Part shown: positions 10,616 to 22,493 of the stretch, piece by piece | Layout of the letters: every line of letters begins with the position of its first letter | Position numbering within the stretch: the first letter of the stretch is position 1 | From: Nothopassalora personata | Lineage: Eukaryota; Ascomycota; Dothideomycetes; Mycosphaerellales; Mycosphaerellaceae | Reading direction: 5' to 3' | Assembly (NCBI GenBank): GCA_033816765.1 | Contig: CM066287.1 | Coordinates: forward strand, 496,001-560,000 | Length of the DNA stretch: 64,000 bases | Made by a program: the position numbers and the translations under genes | Notes under the pieces: generated by a model | Told to the model about the DNA's origin: nothing | Databases searched by the model: none | The model's input: only the letters and a program-made list of their open reading frames with translations

Positions 10616-11614
10616 ATGCTGTTCCAATGGTCGAGGCTAGAGACTGGAAGCATCCGGCTTGTGCGCTTCCTGCCCTACAGCACGCCAAGCAGCCTGTATC
10701 TGGCTCTCGAGCATCGATCGAAGTATTGGGACGACGCTGTGCACTATACCGCCCTGTCGTACGTCCATGGCGATCGCCTGGAAAGGAAGCCCATCACTCT
10801 GGCCGGAAGATCCTACATGATCACCGCTAATCTGCACGCTGCGCTGATAGCTGTTTATGCTTGTGGCCATGGCAGCGAGTGGTTCTGGGTTGATCAGCTG
10901 TGCCTGAACCATCAGAATATGGGGGAGAGGAACGCTCAAGTTGCGCAGATGGGAGCGATATATGCTTCCGCTGATCGCGTTGTGGCATGGCTGAAGCCCG
11001 AGGATGATTCGGTGGCCTCTGCGCTGACTGAAGCGGGAGCTGAGATCAGGAACGAACAACTCACGAGCCAGGACCAAGAATCAGACATGAGACCTGGTGA
11101 CAGTCGCATCATGCCCGCCGTTGTCAAGCATTACCATTGGCAGCGAGCCTGGACAAGAGTCGAAGCTCAAAGAGCACGAAAGCTGGAGGTCATGTACGGC
11201 GACCATGTCATCAAGGCTGAGATCCTGTCGTCGCTGCACGATGGCACGCATGACCAGGACGACCATTGGAAATTCTTACTCCAAACATCTTCGTATAAAG
11301 ACGCGATTTCTGGCAGTGACAAGTTAGGCCCCTCCGGCGTGCTGGAGGATGTCATCACCGAGTACAGCAAGTACAGTTCTTCGAACGTCCTAGATCGAGT
11401 GTTTGCGATGCTCAATGACCAAAGGCTCGACAAGCTGTCCTCCGTGTGCCGACCATTCATCGACTATGGTAGTACTGCTGCAGAACTTGCGGACCGGCTC
11501 GGTTCCTGGCACGAGGATTTGGCTGAGGTGCCCCGTGCAGGGTCGACAGAGACTTCCAGTGGTAGCCGTCGAGAGTTCCGCAGCTATGTGGCTGCAGCGC
11601 TTCATATGCCCTGA
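10616..11614 (+). CDS. Heterokaryon incompatibility (HET) domain protein
   Basis: This is a single exon of 332 residues. The HET-domain signature blocks are visible in order: YTALSYVHGD at residues 44-53 (the usual Trp of SYxWG is His), then WFWVDQLCLNHQNMGERNAQ at 89-108, then MGAIYASADRVVAWLKP at 112-128. HET domains are found in ascomycete allorecognition proteins that trigger growth arrest or cell death after fusion of unlike hyphae; they are cytosolic. The protein is short compared with many HET proteins (often over 500 residues) and lacks an obvious partner domain such as NACHT, WD40 or ankyrin. The C-terminal part shows no domain I recognise. It could be a truncated paralogue, but the frame is intact. 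Confidence 0.9.
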   Translation: MLFQWSRLETGSIRLVRFLPYSTPSSLYLALEHRSKYWDDAVHYTALSYVHGDRLERKPITLAGRSYMITANLHAALIAVYACGHGSEWFWVDQLCLNHQNMGERNAQVAQMGAIYASADRVVAWLKPEDDSVASALTEAGAEIRNEQLTSQDQESDMRPGDSRIMPAVVKHYHWQRAWTRVEAQRARKLEVMYGDHVIKAEILSSLHDGTHDQDDHWKFLLQTSSYKDAISGSDKLGPSGVLEDVITEYSKYSSSNVLDRVFAMLNDQRLDKLSSVCRPFIDYGSTAAELADRLGSWHEDLAEVPRAGSTETSSGSRREFRSYVAAALHMP

Positions 11615-11936
11615 AGGCCGGTGATGATTCGCTCGAGCTGGGATCAGCCCGGCCGTTGGTCGCTGCACCTGAATGCCGTCGCCGTCTTCAGCTGTGCGCC
11701 CATACACCCTCTGCACGTTCACGAATACCCAAGGGGATAAGCTTCCGCACGGAGACGAACCTGCGAGCGCTCAGAAGCGGGACCGGTGGACTCTCGGCCA
11801 AGGGCTTTGCCGGAGACAGAAGCTGACTATTCTCACAAGAGCTTTTCTATCCTTTTAGCTTCGCCAGAGCACCTCCTTTCGCAAACATCACTCGCAAACA
11901 TCTTCACAGGCGCAAACCACCACAGAGAGCCCAGCT
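11615..11936. other. Spacer and 5' leader region, no gene seen
   Basis: About 320 bp between the HET-domain gene and the next start codon. It should hold the 3' end of the former and the promoter of the latter; no individual motif could be assigned. Confidence 0.4.
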
Positions 11937-13022
11937 ATGGCTCCCCCGAGCCCATCGCCCGCCTCCTCGCGAAAGCGTCATGACCGCAACTCCTACTGGA
12001 AGCTCAGCGACTATCCGGACATGCGCATGTGCGACATCATAGAGGTACGTGCTGGAGGGTCCAAGGCAGCGAGCGGTCGCGAGGACAGTGGCGAATCGTT
12101 TGAGCGAGGCGTAGCAGGGCGCGCCTCGTTCGACGTGTACACCAATCTCCGAGACACTACAAAGTGCTTGCAGAGTATGATTAACACTATCTGTTGGTAG
12201 CACCTCGAGAAGAACCAGTACATCGTCAACAACCGTGGAGTCAGGAGAGAAGTTCTCAAACTGCAGCATCGCCTGGACCGTGGCCTGCTGTGCTACGAGC
12301 ACGAAAGCAACAGCGACCAAGACCTCAAGACCTTCATCCGTGACCGACATCTGCTCATGCCGAAGCGGGCCACACGAAGGACGATGGCGAAGGTGCTCCT
12401 GGCTGGAGACGACAAGTTGTCCTTCCCTAAATTCGGCGACCTCCCAGCGGAGCTTCGCGAGCGCATCTACGGCTTCTACCTGTCTGAGTTCCCACCGACT
12501 CTGCGATCCCCGTCCCAGCCGCCCCTCGCCCGAGCTAGTCGACTGCTTAGACAAGAGTTCCTCCCAATCTTCTACGCGCAGATGACCTTCGAGATCAGAC
12601 TTGCATCATCCCACCACTTTGCACCTGGAACAGCACTCTCCCTGTCCCCATGTGTGCAGGATAAGGCATGGTTGATGGGCATCCCCGCGGCCTATGAGAA
12701 CTGCCTGCGAAAGCTCAGTCTCGTCATTGGAACACTTCACTCATGCAGCGGTTGCCCCAACGGCAAGCAGAACAAGCACCACAATTTCAACCAAGTCGGA
12801 CGCGCCAATCTGGAGCTTTGCAACGGTGGCAAGACTTACAAGGTCAATAAGGTAGAGCTTGTCCGTCGTCAGAGACCATGGGCAGAGGAGGCAGAGAAGC
12901 GGATCCGTGCATGCTTGGCCGCAGCCTTGGAGGTGATCTGCAGCGATTCAGGCTCTCGCAAGCTCGGCGTCTCAGAGATCTCGATGCTGCGTAAGCATAT
13001 GGAAGATTGCTTCGCAAAGTAA
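11937..13022 (+). CDS. Two-exon LPAELR-box (2EXR/F-box-like) protein, function unknown
   Basis: Exon 1 is 11937-12044 and exon 2 is 12201-13022, joined by a 156-bp GTACGT...GGTAG intron in phase 0; the product is 309 residues. The N-terminal 90 residues are charged (SYWKLSDYPDMRMCDIIEHL). Around residues 112-132 comes FGDLPAELRERIYGFYL, the motif typical of the fungal 2EXR and F-box-like families, followed by ASRLLRQEFLPIFYAQMTFE, also typical (conserved arginines and FY). Such proteins are expanded and mostly uncharacterised in Pezizomycotina. The intron is a multiple of three, but an in-frame TAG at its 3' end forces splicing. The start is chosen because the short upstream exon joins perfectly in frame. 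Confidence 0.75.
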
Positions 13023-13610
13023 GGGCTTTGAACAAATGATCTTGACGAGGCGCTGTTGCGGAGGACTCATTCTGAGACGACCTTATCCGTGGTGCACTAG
13101 GCGCTTCCAGCGGAGACGAAAATGGAAATAAGCAAAAGCTGTCAGATGTCCGCGTTCCCTCCAACTCCCGATTTAGCCTGCCATGTCATCACAATTCCAT
13201 CTCTTACTTCGACATCCAAAGAGCACTAACAACATGCCTGACAGAGCACATCCAGTAGTCTTAACTCCTGTGCTCTGGAATTGAGACTTTTGATCTCGAC
13301 TGTACTTGGAGCGATGCGGTACCCTTTCCTGTATTGATAATATCGAGAGTACTGGACCCGTACCAAACTCTGACGCGAACCACGACGCAGCCATGCCGTT
13401 CTAGTCTATAGGCATACTTGGCAGAGAGAGTCTCCTTCTAGGTGTAGACGTCGATCAATAATAGGGAGAGTAAGGACTCCTCTCCTGTCCGATGTTCAGA
13501 CGCGAGAAGGAAGTGGGGGACATGGCACTGAAAGGTTCTAAAAGCTTTTGACCGAGAAGAAAGAACGGGCAGTCATTCTTGGCGGATCGAGCAGCAAAGT
13601 TGGGGTCCTC

Positions 13611-13634
13611 GGTGGTGGTGGTGGTGGTGGTGGG
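13611..13634. repeat. (GGT)n microsatellite
   Basis: An uninterrupted run of GGT triplets lies in a non-coding stretch, 36 bp before a separate 12-bp tandem array. Confidence 0.85.
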
Positions 13635-13670
13635 GCCACCTTGACTCAGACAACGAGCGATTGTAGGGAG

Positions 13671-13713
13671 TCGTAGTGATGTTCGTAGTGATGTTCGTAG
13701 TGATGTTCGTAGT
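13671..13713. repeat. 12-bp tandem repeat, 3.5 copies
   Basis: Three perfect copies of TCGTAGTGATGT start at 13671, 13683 and 13695, and are followed by a diverged partial copy. No coding frame covers them. Confidence 0.85.
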
Positions 13714-14191
13714 AGATGTGCCGACGTAAGTTTTGGGGGAGGAGATTGAGAATTTTAGTGAAAGCGAGGTCTAGGTCCGCGTGCTCGAGTAGGGCAATAG
13801 GTGTAGGTCGCGATGGCGGACTTTGGCTTTCTTGGGTCCTTAGGATGTGTTGAGCTTGCGGTTTGGGGTATATTTTACCGATTTGTCAGTTGAGCAAATG
13901 TTGTAGAGGACGAGGGAAAGTCGCTGACGCTTGACGAGCGCCATTAGCCTCTCTCTCCGTGACTGCACTGCGCGAGAAGTCGATGTTCTCGTTTGCGAGA
14001 GGTTGTTCGAGATGCTCTCTGTTGTCAACGGGACCCCTCGCTATTTCACCATGATTAGATGACCATCATGCCCTCGGTTTGTAACGTCTTGAAGCCTGTA
14101 CATGATCCGTCCACTTTTGCACTTCTTCCTCCTTCGCTTCGAAGGACGTGATGCGCTTGCCTTTGCAATGCTTCAAAAAAAAAGCGGAGAC

Positions 14192-15393
14192 CTAGTGCAC
14201 AGCAAACTCCGCTCCTGCGATCGCACAATCAATGGATAGCGCTGTCGAGCGCAGGCCAGATGCTGCTGGTGTTTGGAGCTCGACTGCTTGGCGCCACAGA
14301 AGGAAATTGAATAGGACAGTGGTGCTCGCCACACCAGCAAGGAAGCTGGCGTAAGTCAGATTGGCGTACGGATGTATCACAAGTAGGTGCAGTGGCATAA
14401 TCAATTGCTTTGCCTTCCTTCGACCAGGAGGCATACCGCCGCCAGAAAACCTGCCAGAATGATGAATATCATGATCACTGGGTGCTTCCACGGCAGCTCG
14501 GTGCCGCCCATGTGCAAGATTAGGATGAAGAAGGCGACAGCGAGCGCCGACAGAACTAGTCCGAGGTGATCGAAGTTCTTCACAGCAGCCTATGCCAGGT
14601 TCTCACCTTCCTTGATCGTAGCTTTGGCAGCCAGAACAGGACCAAGACCACTGGGGACCGTGAAGAACACGGCGACCACCATGCATAGCGCGATTACGGG
14701 CACTTGGAAGCCGAATGTCCATCTCTAGCCACTGTTGAATGTCAGCGCACTTCAGACCCTGCTGCCAGCGTCTGAATTACATGCTGTCCAAGATGACACG
14801 ACCAAATGCAGCTCTGCAAGCAGCACCAGTCCCGAATGCGACATTGATAGAACTGAAGTAAGTACCGCGGTACCCGACCTTGACCAGATTATTCACAACT
14901 ACCATACCCATGCTCATCGTGCCCCCAGCTGCGATTCCACACACTGCACGTGCGGCGATGAAGGATCCAATGCTCGTGATAATTCACACCACAACTTTGT
15001 CTATGCAAAGATCGACAATACCACCAGATAGACAGACTTTCTTCCCAGTATATCTGACAGACGACCTCAAAGTGCCTGGAATCCGGTCTTGATTATTATG
15101 AACGCAGTCTTCAGCCAGGACGCTTCGTGGAAGGCGTTGAAGTAGCTGGTGATGACAGGATGCACCGATGCTATCAGTGTGATGCCCCAACAGGCCCCGT
15201 GGTATCCTATGCTCGGCATCAGCTCAACTCGTACATTCCGCAAGCATATAATACCCAGTAAGACCGTGATGAAGATACAGTCCTTCCTCGAAACGTTCAA
15301 GTCATCAATCAGATTTTGTGGTCCAGCATCGGCTACTGCGTTGGCGCAGCTCAAGGGGCAAGTCTTGCGGCAAGAGAACTCGGCAAAGATCAA
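14192..15393 (-). pseudogene. Eroded MFS multidrug-type transporter pseudogene
   Basis: Reading from right to left, fragments of a 14-TM major facilitator protein appear in order in shifting frames. The first is HEASWLKTAFIIIKTGFQAL, like the WIATAYLL...AFQPL helix. Next comes the antiporter loop equivalent LSDILGRKSVYLV near 15060, then ARAVCGIAAGGTMSMGM and GYRGTYFSSINVAFG around 14850-14960. Later come VPVIALCMVVAVFFTVPSG near 14680, FDHLGLVLSALAVAFFILIL at about 14515-14575, and PYANLTYASFLAGVASTTV at about 14310-14370. At least three frame breaks and several stops are needed to join them. The 3' end is missing beyond about 14192, next to an A-rich run at 14168-14180. The decay is by indels and ordinary substitutions, not by RIP, so it looks like a single-copy gene that was lost. 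MFS toxin or drug efflux is the known family role. Confidence 0.75.
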
Positions 15394-15450
15394 CGCACGA
15401 TCGTTTTCGAGGGCTGTTGTGAATCAGGTGACCAAGGTCCATGTTAGTTA

Positions 15451-15800
15451 GGACTTAGCACACACACACTATATCACACTGTTTTCTGTAGCTAGATAGT
15501 CTCACACCTTGTAGCAATTCATAAGGGTTACTAATCCACCCTATCGTTTTAATCTAGAAGCTTATACTCGTTAAATACCTATATACAACAGGTTATAAGC
15601 CCGAGTGCTCCTCTGCCTATCCAATTTAAAACCTAAATCGTTATCGAAGCTCTATTAAGGATTAGCTTACCTTACTAGTAGACTTAACCCTACATTTGTT
15701 TTACGGATAACTACTTAATCGATTTAAGAACTACTATAGGAGATCGGCACTAAGCACTAGTACTATAGTATAGCATCTAAAAGAGCTAGACTAGGTATAG
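15451..15800. other. Left edge of the RIP-mutated block; probable 5' part of the copia element
   Basis: From about 15,450 the base composition changes abruptly: CpA and TpG become rare and TpA abundant. This 350-bp strip is not part of element A, which begins at 15801 and carries a TATAG target duplication. It is probably the 5' leader or LTR of the copia element whose gag resumes at 22494, split by insertion of A. No duplicate of it was recognised at the copia 3' end, so the assignment is tentative. Confidence 0.4.
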
Positions 15801-15997
15801 TGTTAAGGGGATGTCGTAATGTATAGCACGCCTACGACCTGCTAGTCGTAGATGAACTAATTCTTACCTTTTGTTTAAGACGCATCGCGCGTCGTAAGGT
15901 GTACTTATGCGTGTCACGTGCGGCTTAGTAGCCGGTCGCGATCGTATGTTATATATAAGGCCACATATAAGGGTTAGCTACTAGGCTGCCCCTTATA
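15801..15997 (-). repeat. Family A LTR, 3' copy, RIP-mutated
   Basis: This 197-bp LTR begins TGTTAAGGGG and ends CCCCTTATA on the top strand. Compared with the unmutated solo copies it differs almost only by C-to-T in CpA and G-to-A in TpG contexts. Confidence 0.93.
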
Positions 15998-17330
15998 ATT
16001 GCCTCCTCTCCCGTACGAGCTATCCTTAGCTCACTAGTTACTACGTAGAGGTTCCTATGTACTTCTAGAACTATAGTTACTATACGGCCTATATGCGGGT
16101 TACGTGCGTGTCGTTATGTAGGTGTAGGTAAGTGAGGCTTAGTTACTATACCGATGTAGCTAGTTAGGGGTATAAAACTCTAGCCTAACCTAGCCCTTTC
16201 TTAGTACGCTCCCTAGCTTATTACCTTCGCTACACTACTACTACGTACCCGCACCGTACTATTATCGTAAGCGCCTCGCTAGCATTATTATTATTATTAT
16301 ATCTACCGTGCCCTCCCCGCTACCGTTCTCCGGCCGCTCTGCCTCCTCTAGTAGTACTAGTAGCGACAGTACTACTAGTACCGTAGAAGACGAGCGCCGC
16401 TAGGCGGCTCTAGTACGCGACGCCCCTAGAACGCCTAGTGGTCGTAAGCGACTAGCATTACCCTCGTAGCTACTAACGCCCTCGCTAGCTACTAAGCTCT
16501 CGTAGAGAATTAATATATACATACGGTACCTCCCGTACTTCGTTAGGGGTAAGTCTCTACGCGCGTCGCCTACGATTCGTATACTAACCACTTACTAGAC
16601 GAGGCCGATGACTATAATAGTGTTACTACCGGCGAGCTCCTAAAGAAGTATAGCCGCTATAGGCGTAGTAAATATAGCTACGTGCCTAACACTAGCTGCG
16701 CTATCGCCTCGCTAGTAAGCCGCCTACGCGCCGCGCGGTCCTAGCGCGACTTCCTTACGGCTATAATAGGCTAGGCGCCTATAGACCTCTAGTAGTAGGA
16801 GCTAGTAGAGTAGATCCGCCTATGTGCCTAGCTAGGTAACGACATTAAGGAGGTAAGTCGCTACTTCGCTCGTACGAGTCGACTACTACTCGCGGGGGAG
16901 GGCTCTAGTGCGTCCCCTATACTTCGGCTAACCCTTTCTATAGGCTATTAGGTAGTTTAATGCCTATAAGTATAAGCGTGCCGGGGAGACCCGTATACGT
17001 GCCTCCGCCGCCGCCGCTACTACTGCCGCCGCCCCTACCGCCGAAGCCCTCGCGCTCTAGTAGGAGTAGAACCGCGCCCTTAATAGGCTATTCGAACTCG
17101 GCCGCGCCGTAAGTCGTATGTTCCTCGCCTACGTGTACCCTACTAACCGTAGTCCTAGTTCCTATAGGCGTAGAATATCGATACTACCGCCGCCGACTAG
17201 GTATTCTTACCTAAGTTACTACGTAACGACAACTAAGGCGCTCGCCTTATACGCTACTCGCGGGCTCCTCGCCTACTACTACTCTACGTAACCCCTAGTA
17301 GGCGCGCTACTCTTTAGCTTTTATTTTATT
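15998..17330 (+). pseudogene. Degenerate antisense ORF in the 3' region of element A
   Basis: On the strand opposite to pol, RIP-broken but protein-like segments can be read in shifting frames between the 3' LTR and the end of pol: a Ser-rich start near 16310 (ASSSSTSSDSTTSTVEDERR), a basic region (GELLKKYSRYRRSKYSYVP) near 16630, and an Ala/Gln-rich stretch near 17000-17120 (EALALQQEQNRALNRLFELG). I recognise no family. It may be a captured or accessory gene. Its position and antisense sense match the spliced antisense gene of element C. Confidence 0.4.
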
Positions 17331-20300
17331 TATAGTTAAGAAAAGTTTTATTTATGCTCTAGTACTAGTCTTATTTACTTCTCCTTAACGCCTTATAGTC
17401 GGCTACTATGCGATCCGCATTCGCGAGGCCCTCCGCCGGCTCCTAGCTATTATACTCCTCTAGCTAGTCCTTCTACTAGACTAGATACTATAGCTTGCCC
17501 TTACGCTTACGCCTATCTAGTACTACCTCTACCTTATACTCTCCGTCCTTATTAGCTAGAGGGGGTACGGGTCTATCCTTATCGCTACCGATATACGGCT
17601 CGAGGAGAGAGACATAGAAGACGTTATAGAGCCTTAAGTCGGCTAGTAGCGCTAGGCGGTACGCCTACGAACCGATAGCGTCCGTAATACGGTATAGGCC
17701 GATAAACTTCGGACCTATCTTCTTCTTTAGCACTACTAACTTAAGGTTCTTCGTTAATAATAGGACTAAGTTACCTACGCGGTAGGTCTTAGCTTAGTAG
17801 ATCTTATTATAGTAGCGAGCCTAGCTTTCCACTATAGCCTTCTATTGCTCCTCGAGTGTAGCGCGTAGTTTTTGTATACGACTCGTAGCTATTACCGCTA
17901 CTAGTACTTCCCCCCCCTAGGTCTCGTCTCGAGATCTAGTTAGTATAGGGGTAATCTTAGGTCGCTAACCGTACGCTATTTCGAACGGACTTATCCGTAG
18001 TATTAGGTAGATACTGTTATTAGCTACGAATTTAGCAACTATAAGCTACTTAGTCCACTTAGTTTAATTGTTACTATAGTAATAACGAAGGTATTATTCG
18101 AGGGTTTCGTTTACCCTCTTAGTTTAGCCGTTAGTCTAAGGGTAAAAGGCCGTAGATAGCTTACGCTTTACACGCGCCTCGAAGTAGAAGTTACTCTAAA
18201 ACTAACTAGTAAAGACCGGACCTCGGTCGCTTACTATACCTAACGGGACACTATAGTGTCGTACGACTTCGTCTCGTAGGAGCCTCGTAAGCTCTACGGC
18301 TATATAAGTCTTCGTCGTCGGGATATATAAGCTTATTTTTAAGTAGCGATCGACTATCACTAGGATCGTATTATACACGTAACCGGCTCGCGTACTTAGA
18401 GGTAGGTCCGTAATGAAATCTATAGTAATTTCCTACTACGGTCGCTCCGGTCTAGGAAGCGGTTGTAGCTCGCCGTAGGGTCGATAGCGCCTCGCCTTCG
18501 AACCCTAGTAGGTTCTATAGGCTTAGACGTATTGTTTTACGTCCGTACTAAGTGAGTCATACTAATAATTACGTCGTAATAGCTCTTTAGTCTTAGTCCT
18601 TCTAAAGTGACCCGCGAGGACGTCGTCGTAGTATATGCGAATTAGATGCGACCTAATTACGTAATCCCTAGGTACTACGATCGCGTCTCCGTAGTATATA
18701 AGGTCATCCTTTATATGCTATCCCTTAGCGTCCCTCTTGCTTAGCGCCTACGCTAAGTATACGATATACTAGTCGTCTTACTACTACGCGATCTTTATTA
18801 AGAGTAGGATTAACTTACCCGTCGAGCTATAAGCTTAACCCTATATTACTGTAGCGCACACTACTACTAGTAAAGACGGCTTATCTTAATAGGGAAGGTC
18901 ACCTCTCCGTACTACTATCGCCGCGCCTATGTCGCCCTAAATTGCCTCGTAGGTAGTAAGTACGCGCTTTACCGTCGGCTCGCTTATCCCTTCTAGAGAC
19001 TCCTTCTAGAAAGATAGCTTACTTTATAAGGTAGGCAGTAAGTTCGAAGTTTATTATATTATAGCTACGTAGTTACTACGTCTCGAAGGCGCGTCGGCTA
19101 GGTTAGTCTTACCCGGCCGATACTCTACTATAAAATTAAAAGACTATAGGATTGTAGCCTATCGAGCTTACCGCCCATTTAGCTACTTTACTGTTATAAA
19201 GCCCTATAGGTTAGCGTAGTCGACTAGTACTCGTACCGTATACGTAGCGCCCTCTAAGTATAGCCTCTAATACTTAAAAGCCTTAACTACTATAAGTAGC
19301 TCCTAATCGTACGTCTCGTAGTTACACTTGGCTAGTATTATCTTACGTAAATAGAAGGCAATTAGATGCTACTTAGCCCTAAATAGCTAAGAGATAATGC
19401 CTACAATCGTAAAGCCTAAGGTATCCGTCTTAACCCTCGTACGTAACGAAGGATCGAAGTGCCTTAGGATAGGTACTCCGAGGAACCTAGCTTTTAGCCG
19501 TTAGAACGCTTACTCCTCGTAAGCGGACTATATAAGAGGCCCTTACTTCTTGCTATTCTTACATCCCTTTAGTAGGTCTATTAATAGCTTCGCAATCCTC
19601 GAGTACCCTTCGATAAAGCGCCTATAGAAGTTATAGAATCCTAGGAAGGATTGAACCTTATAAAAACTCGTAGGCGTAGGCTATTCCTCGATTACGGCTA
19701 CCCTACTCCTATCTATCGATACGCCTACGACGCTTACGATAAATCCTAGGAACTCGGCATTCTCCTAGAAGAAGCGACACTTCTTAGGGTTTACGAATAG
19801 AGCAAACTTCCGTAGCCTCGTAAGTACTTCGCGCACGGCTCGTACGTGTACCTTACGCGTCTCGCTATAGATAAGGATATCATCTAGGTAGACTACGTAA
19901 ATGTTATTAACTAAGCCGGTTAGCGCCTTATTAATATACCCTTAAAAGGTTACTAGTACGTTAGTTAACCCAAACGGCATTACTAGGTACTCGTAGTATC
20001 CGTATTGCGTACGAAACGTAGTCTTCCACTTATCGCCTCGCTTAATAGGGATACGATAGTAGGCGTCCTTTAAATCGATTATAGTAAAGAACCTAGAACC
20101 TAACAGCCTATCTAGCGTCTCGCTAATTAGGGGTAGGGAGTATCGGTTCTTCACTATAATCTCATTTAAGCCTCTATAGTCTATATAGAGCCTAAGGGTG
20201 CCGTCTTTCTTTAGCACAAACAAGATAGGCGCACCCGCCTCGCTTACGGACCGCCTAATCTACCCCTTCTCCATTGCTTACGTAAGGTACTCCTTTAAGG

Positions 20301-22296
20301 CCTCTAACTTAGTTAAGGACTAGTAGTATAGCGGCTTAAAAGGGGGTTTCTTTCCTTTAACGAGATTAATCGTATGCTTAACCCCGTCGGGCATCTTACG
20401 CTTCGCCTACTTATTAGGTACGTATACATCTCAGAAGTCTATAAATTCTTTAGGCTACGAGGGGCCCTCTCCTTTAGGTACTACTATAGTAATAGCCCGA
20501 ACACTTATCGTATAAACCTACTTTAAGCTCTCGAGATCCTTAAGGAACTCGCGTACGTTACGCTACTAGATCGTAGGCGTCTCTATACCGTAGTACTACT
20601 AGTCCTTACAATCGCTCTTTACGATCCGATTGCGGTACCTCTAGGGTCTACCTAAAATTACTAATGGCCTACCTATAGGTACCGCGTAGTAGATAGCGTC
20701 ACTTACGCGCTCTACTCCCGCGTTATTAGCGAGTCGTAGCCGAACCGTAAAGGCGCCGTAGCAATACCCTAGGTTATACGTATACGACTCTAACTTTGGT
20801 AGCCTTACCCTATTAATAGGTTACATTTAATGTCGGAGTATATACTTATACGACACTAGGCTAAGATCCGTATAGTTATCTAGGAGAAACGTAGCCTCGC
20901 GAAAGCCCTTACGAGTCTCGACTGCGCCTCGTAAGTGACGCGCTAGACACGTATCTACTCGCCTTAAGGGGTCAACTTTAGGAAAACTTAGACTTAGGAG
21001 CGACCTACTTATAGTCCTCTACCTTTTCCCTAGTCGCTACGATAGATACATATCTACTCGCCTTAAGGGGTCGACTTTAGGAAAACTCGGACTTAGGAGC
21101 GACCTACTTCTAGTCCTCTACCTTTTCCCTAGTCGCTACCCTTCTTAGTTAGAGCCTTCGTAGCGTCTACCCTACGAACCGCTTACGCGTTACGGTCCTT
21201 CTATAGGTGCCTATTCGGGTAATCCGTCTTAATGTAACCCTTCTTATAGTATCTATAGTACTCCGCTTTAGTCCTATCGAAGGTTATAGACGATCCGCCG
21301 GCGTCCCGCTAGTAACTCGTACCCGGGTCGCGCGACGCCTAACTATACTTCTACTACTTCGAGCTACGATCGCTTCGCCCTTAGTCGCCCTTAGTCTCTC
21401 GCCTACGGCGACTATGCTACCCGCGGTCGTGCCCTCCGCTACTACGCTCCGTACTTTTAATACGTAAAGCTAGGATTACTAGTTCCTCTCTAGTTGTTAG
21501 GATATTATAAAACTTAACGATTACGGACCGTAGGCTAGGCGTAAGCTTAGCGAGTATATGTCGTACGCGTTACGCCTCCGTATAGTCCCCTAACTAATCC
21601 TCTATAACATCTAGCTTAGTCGTAAATTAACGTACTATCTAGTTATCCTTCTATTTCACCGCCTTATACTCTAACATTACGTTAAGCACGCGGTTTATAG
21701 GGTTACCGTATGCGTCTCGATAGAACTCCTTAAAGTCCTAGTATATATACCCTTTAAGGTTAAGGACGCTATAGTTAGCGTGCTATCGCTCACTTACCTC
21801 TCCGCTTAGGTACATAACCCTATATAGGACCTTTAACTCGTTCGTCGTATACGTGCCGCCTAAGAGGGTAAAGATAAGAGAGAGCTCCCTTAGGAATACC
21901 CGTACTTTCTTAATCGAGTCCCCTCTAAAAGGCGTAGGTTCTTTAAGACGTAAACGTGTCGTATACGATACGACCGCGCCTCGAGCTACGATATTATCGT
22001 TAGTTACTATAGATAGAGGAGGGAGAGGGGGATTAGGGGATAGTTCTCCGCCGGATCCGCCCTAAGGGTCCGCCGGCGGCACGCTTACGTCCCGTAAGAT
22101 CTCTAACTGTTTAATCTCCCTCTATATCTCCTTCTCCTTAACCTCTACCCGAAGGGCATCCCTTCTTACGACTAAGGCTATACGCCTCGCTTATTACTAG
22201 GCCCTAGGGCTTAGGGGAGCCGTAGGCGTAGCGCTACTATCGTCGCGTTCGGACTCTATAGCGTATATAGATTATAACGAAGAGAAGAATTAGAAC

Positions 22297-22493
22297 TGTT
22301 AAGGGGATGTCGTAATATATAGTACGCCTACGACCTACTAGTCGTAGATAAACTAATTCTTACCTTTTATTTAAGACGCATCGCGCGTCGTAAGGTGTAC
22401 TTATGCGTGTTACGTACGGCTTAACAGCCGGTCGCGACCGTATGTTACATATAAGGCTACATATAAGGGTTAGCTACTAGGCTACCCCTTATA
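22297..22493 (-). repeat. Family A LTR, 5' copy, RIP-mutated
   Basis: This 197-bp LTR is the upstream one with respect to leftward transcription. It contains CTAATTCTT at 22353-22361 (top strand), whose complement recurs just inside the LTR at 22285-22293, the arrangement expected of a self-priming element. Confidence 0.93.

Larger units (their letters stand above)
13023..14191. other. Non-coding stretch with simple repeats
   Basis: About 1.2 kb without a recognisable gene. It contains a (GGT)n microsatellite at 13611-13634 and three copies plus part of a fourth of a 12-bp unit TCGTAGTGATGT at 13671-13713. A minus-strand frame at 13840-14028 (62 codons, Arg-rich) shows no domain. Confidence 0.5.
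15801..22493 (-). mobile_element. RIP-mutated Ty3/gypsy retrotransposon, family A, full length
   Basis: The 6,693-bp element is bounded by two 197-bp LTRs (15801-15997 and 22297-22493) and a perfect 5-bp target duplication TATAG (15796-15800, 22494-22498). Coding sense is leftward. The clearest piece is reverse transcriptase at 20223-19942 with [34 protein letters not shown] and LVMPFGLTN. RNase H and integrase remnants follow leftward to about 17,330, and gag lies between about 22,250 and 20,900. A purine run GGGAGAGGAGG (bottom strand) adjoins the left, 3' LTR. Nearly all coding capacity is lost to stops created by CpA to TpA change. The 1.3 kb between pol and the 3' LTR carries a separate antisense frame. 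Confidence 0.93.

Noticed and set aside
13671..13713. Short tandem units considered as a CRISPR-like array
   Set aside because: The 12-bp units are contiguous with no spacers, and the genome is eukaryotic.
14192..15393. MFS transporter as a functional multi-exon gene
   Set aside because: The breaks do not coincide with GT-AG pairs, the signature loop is frameshifted, and the C-terminal helices are missing.
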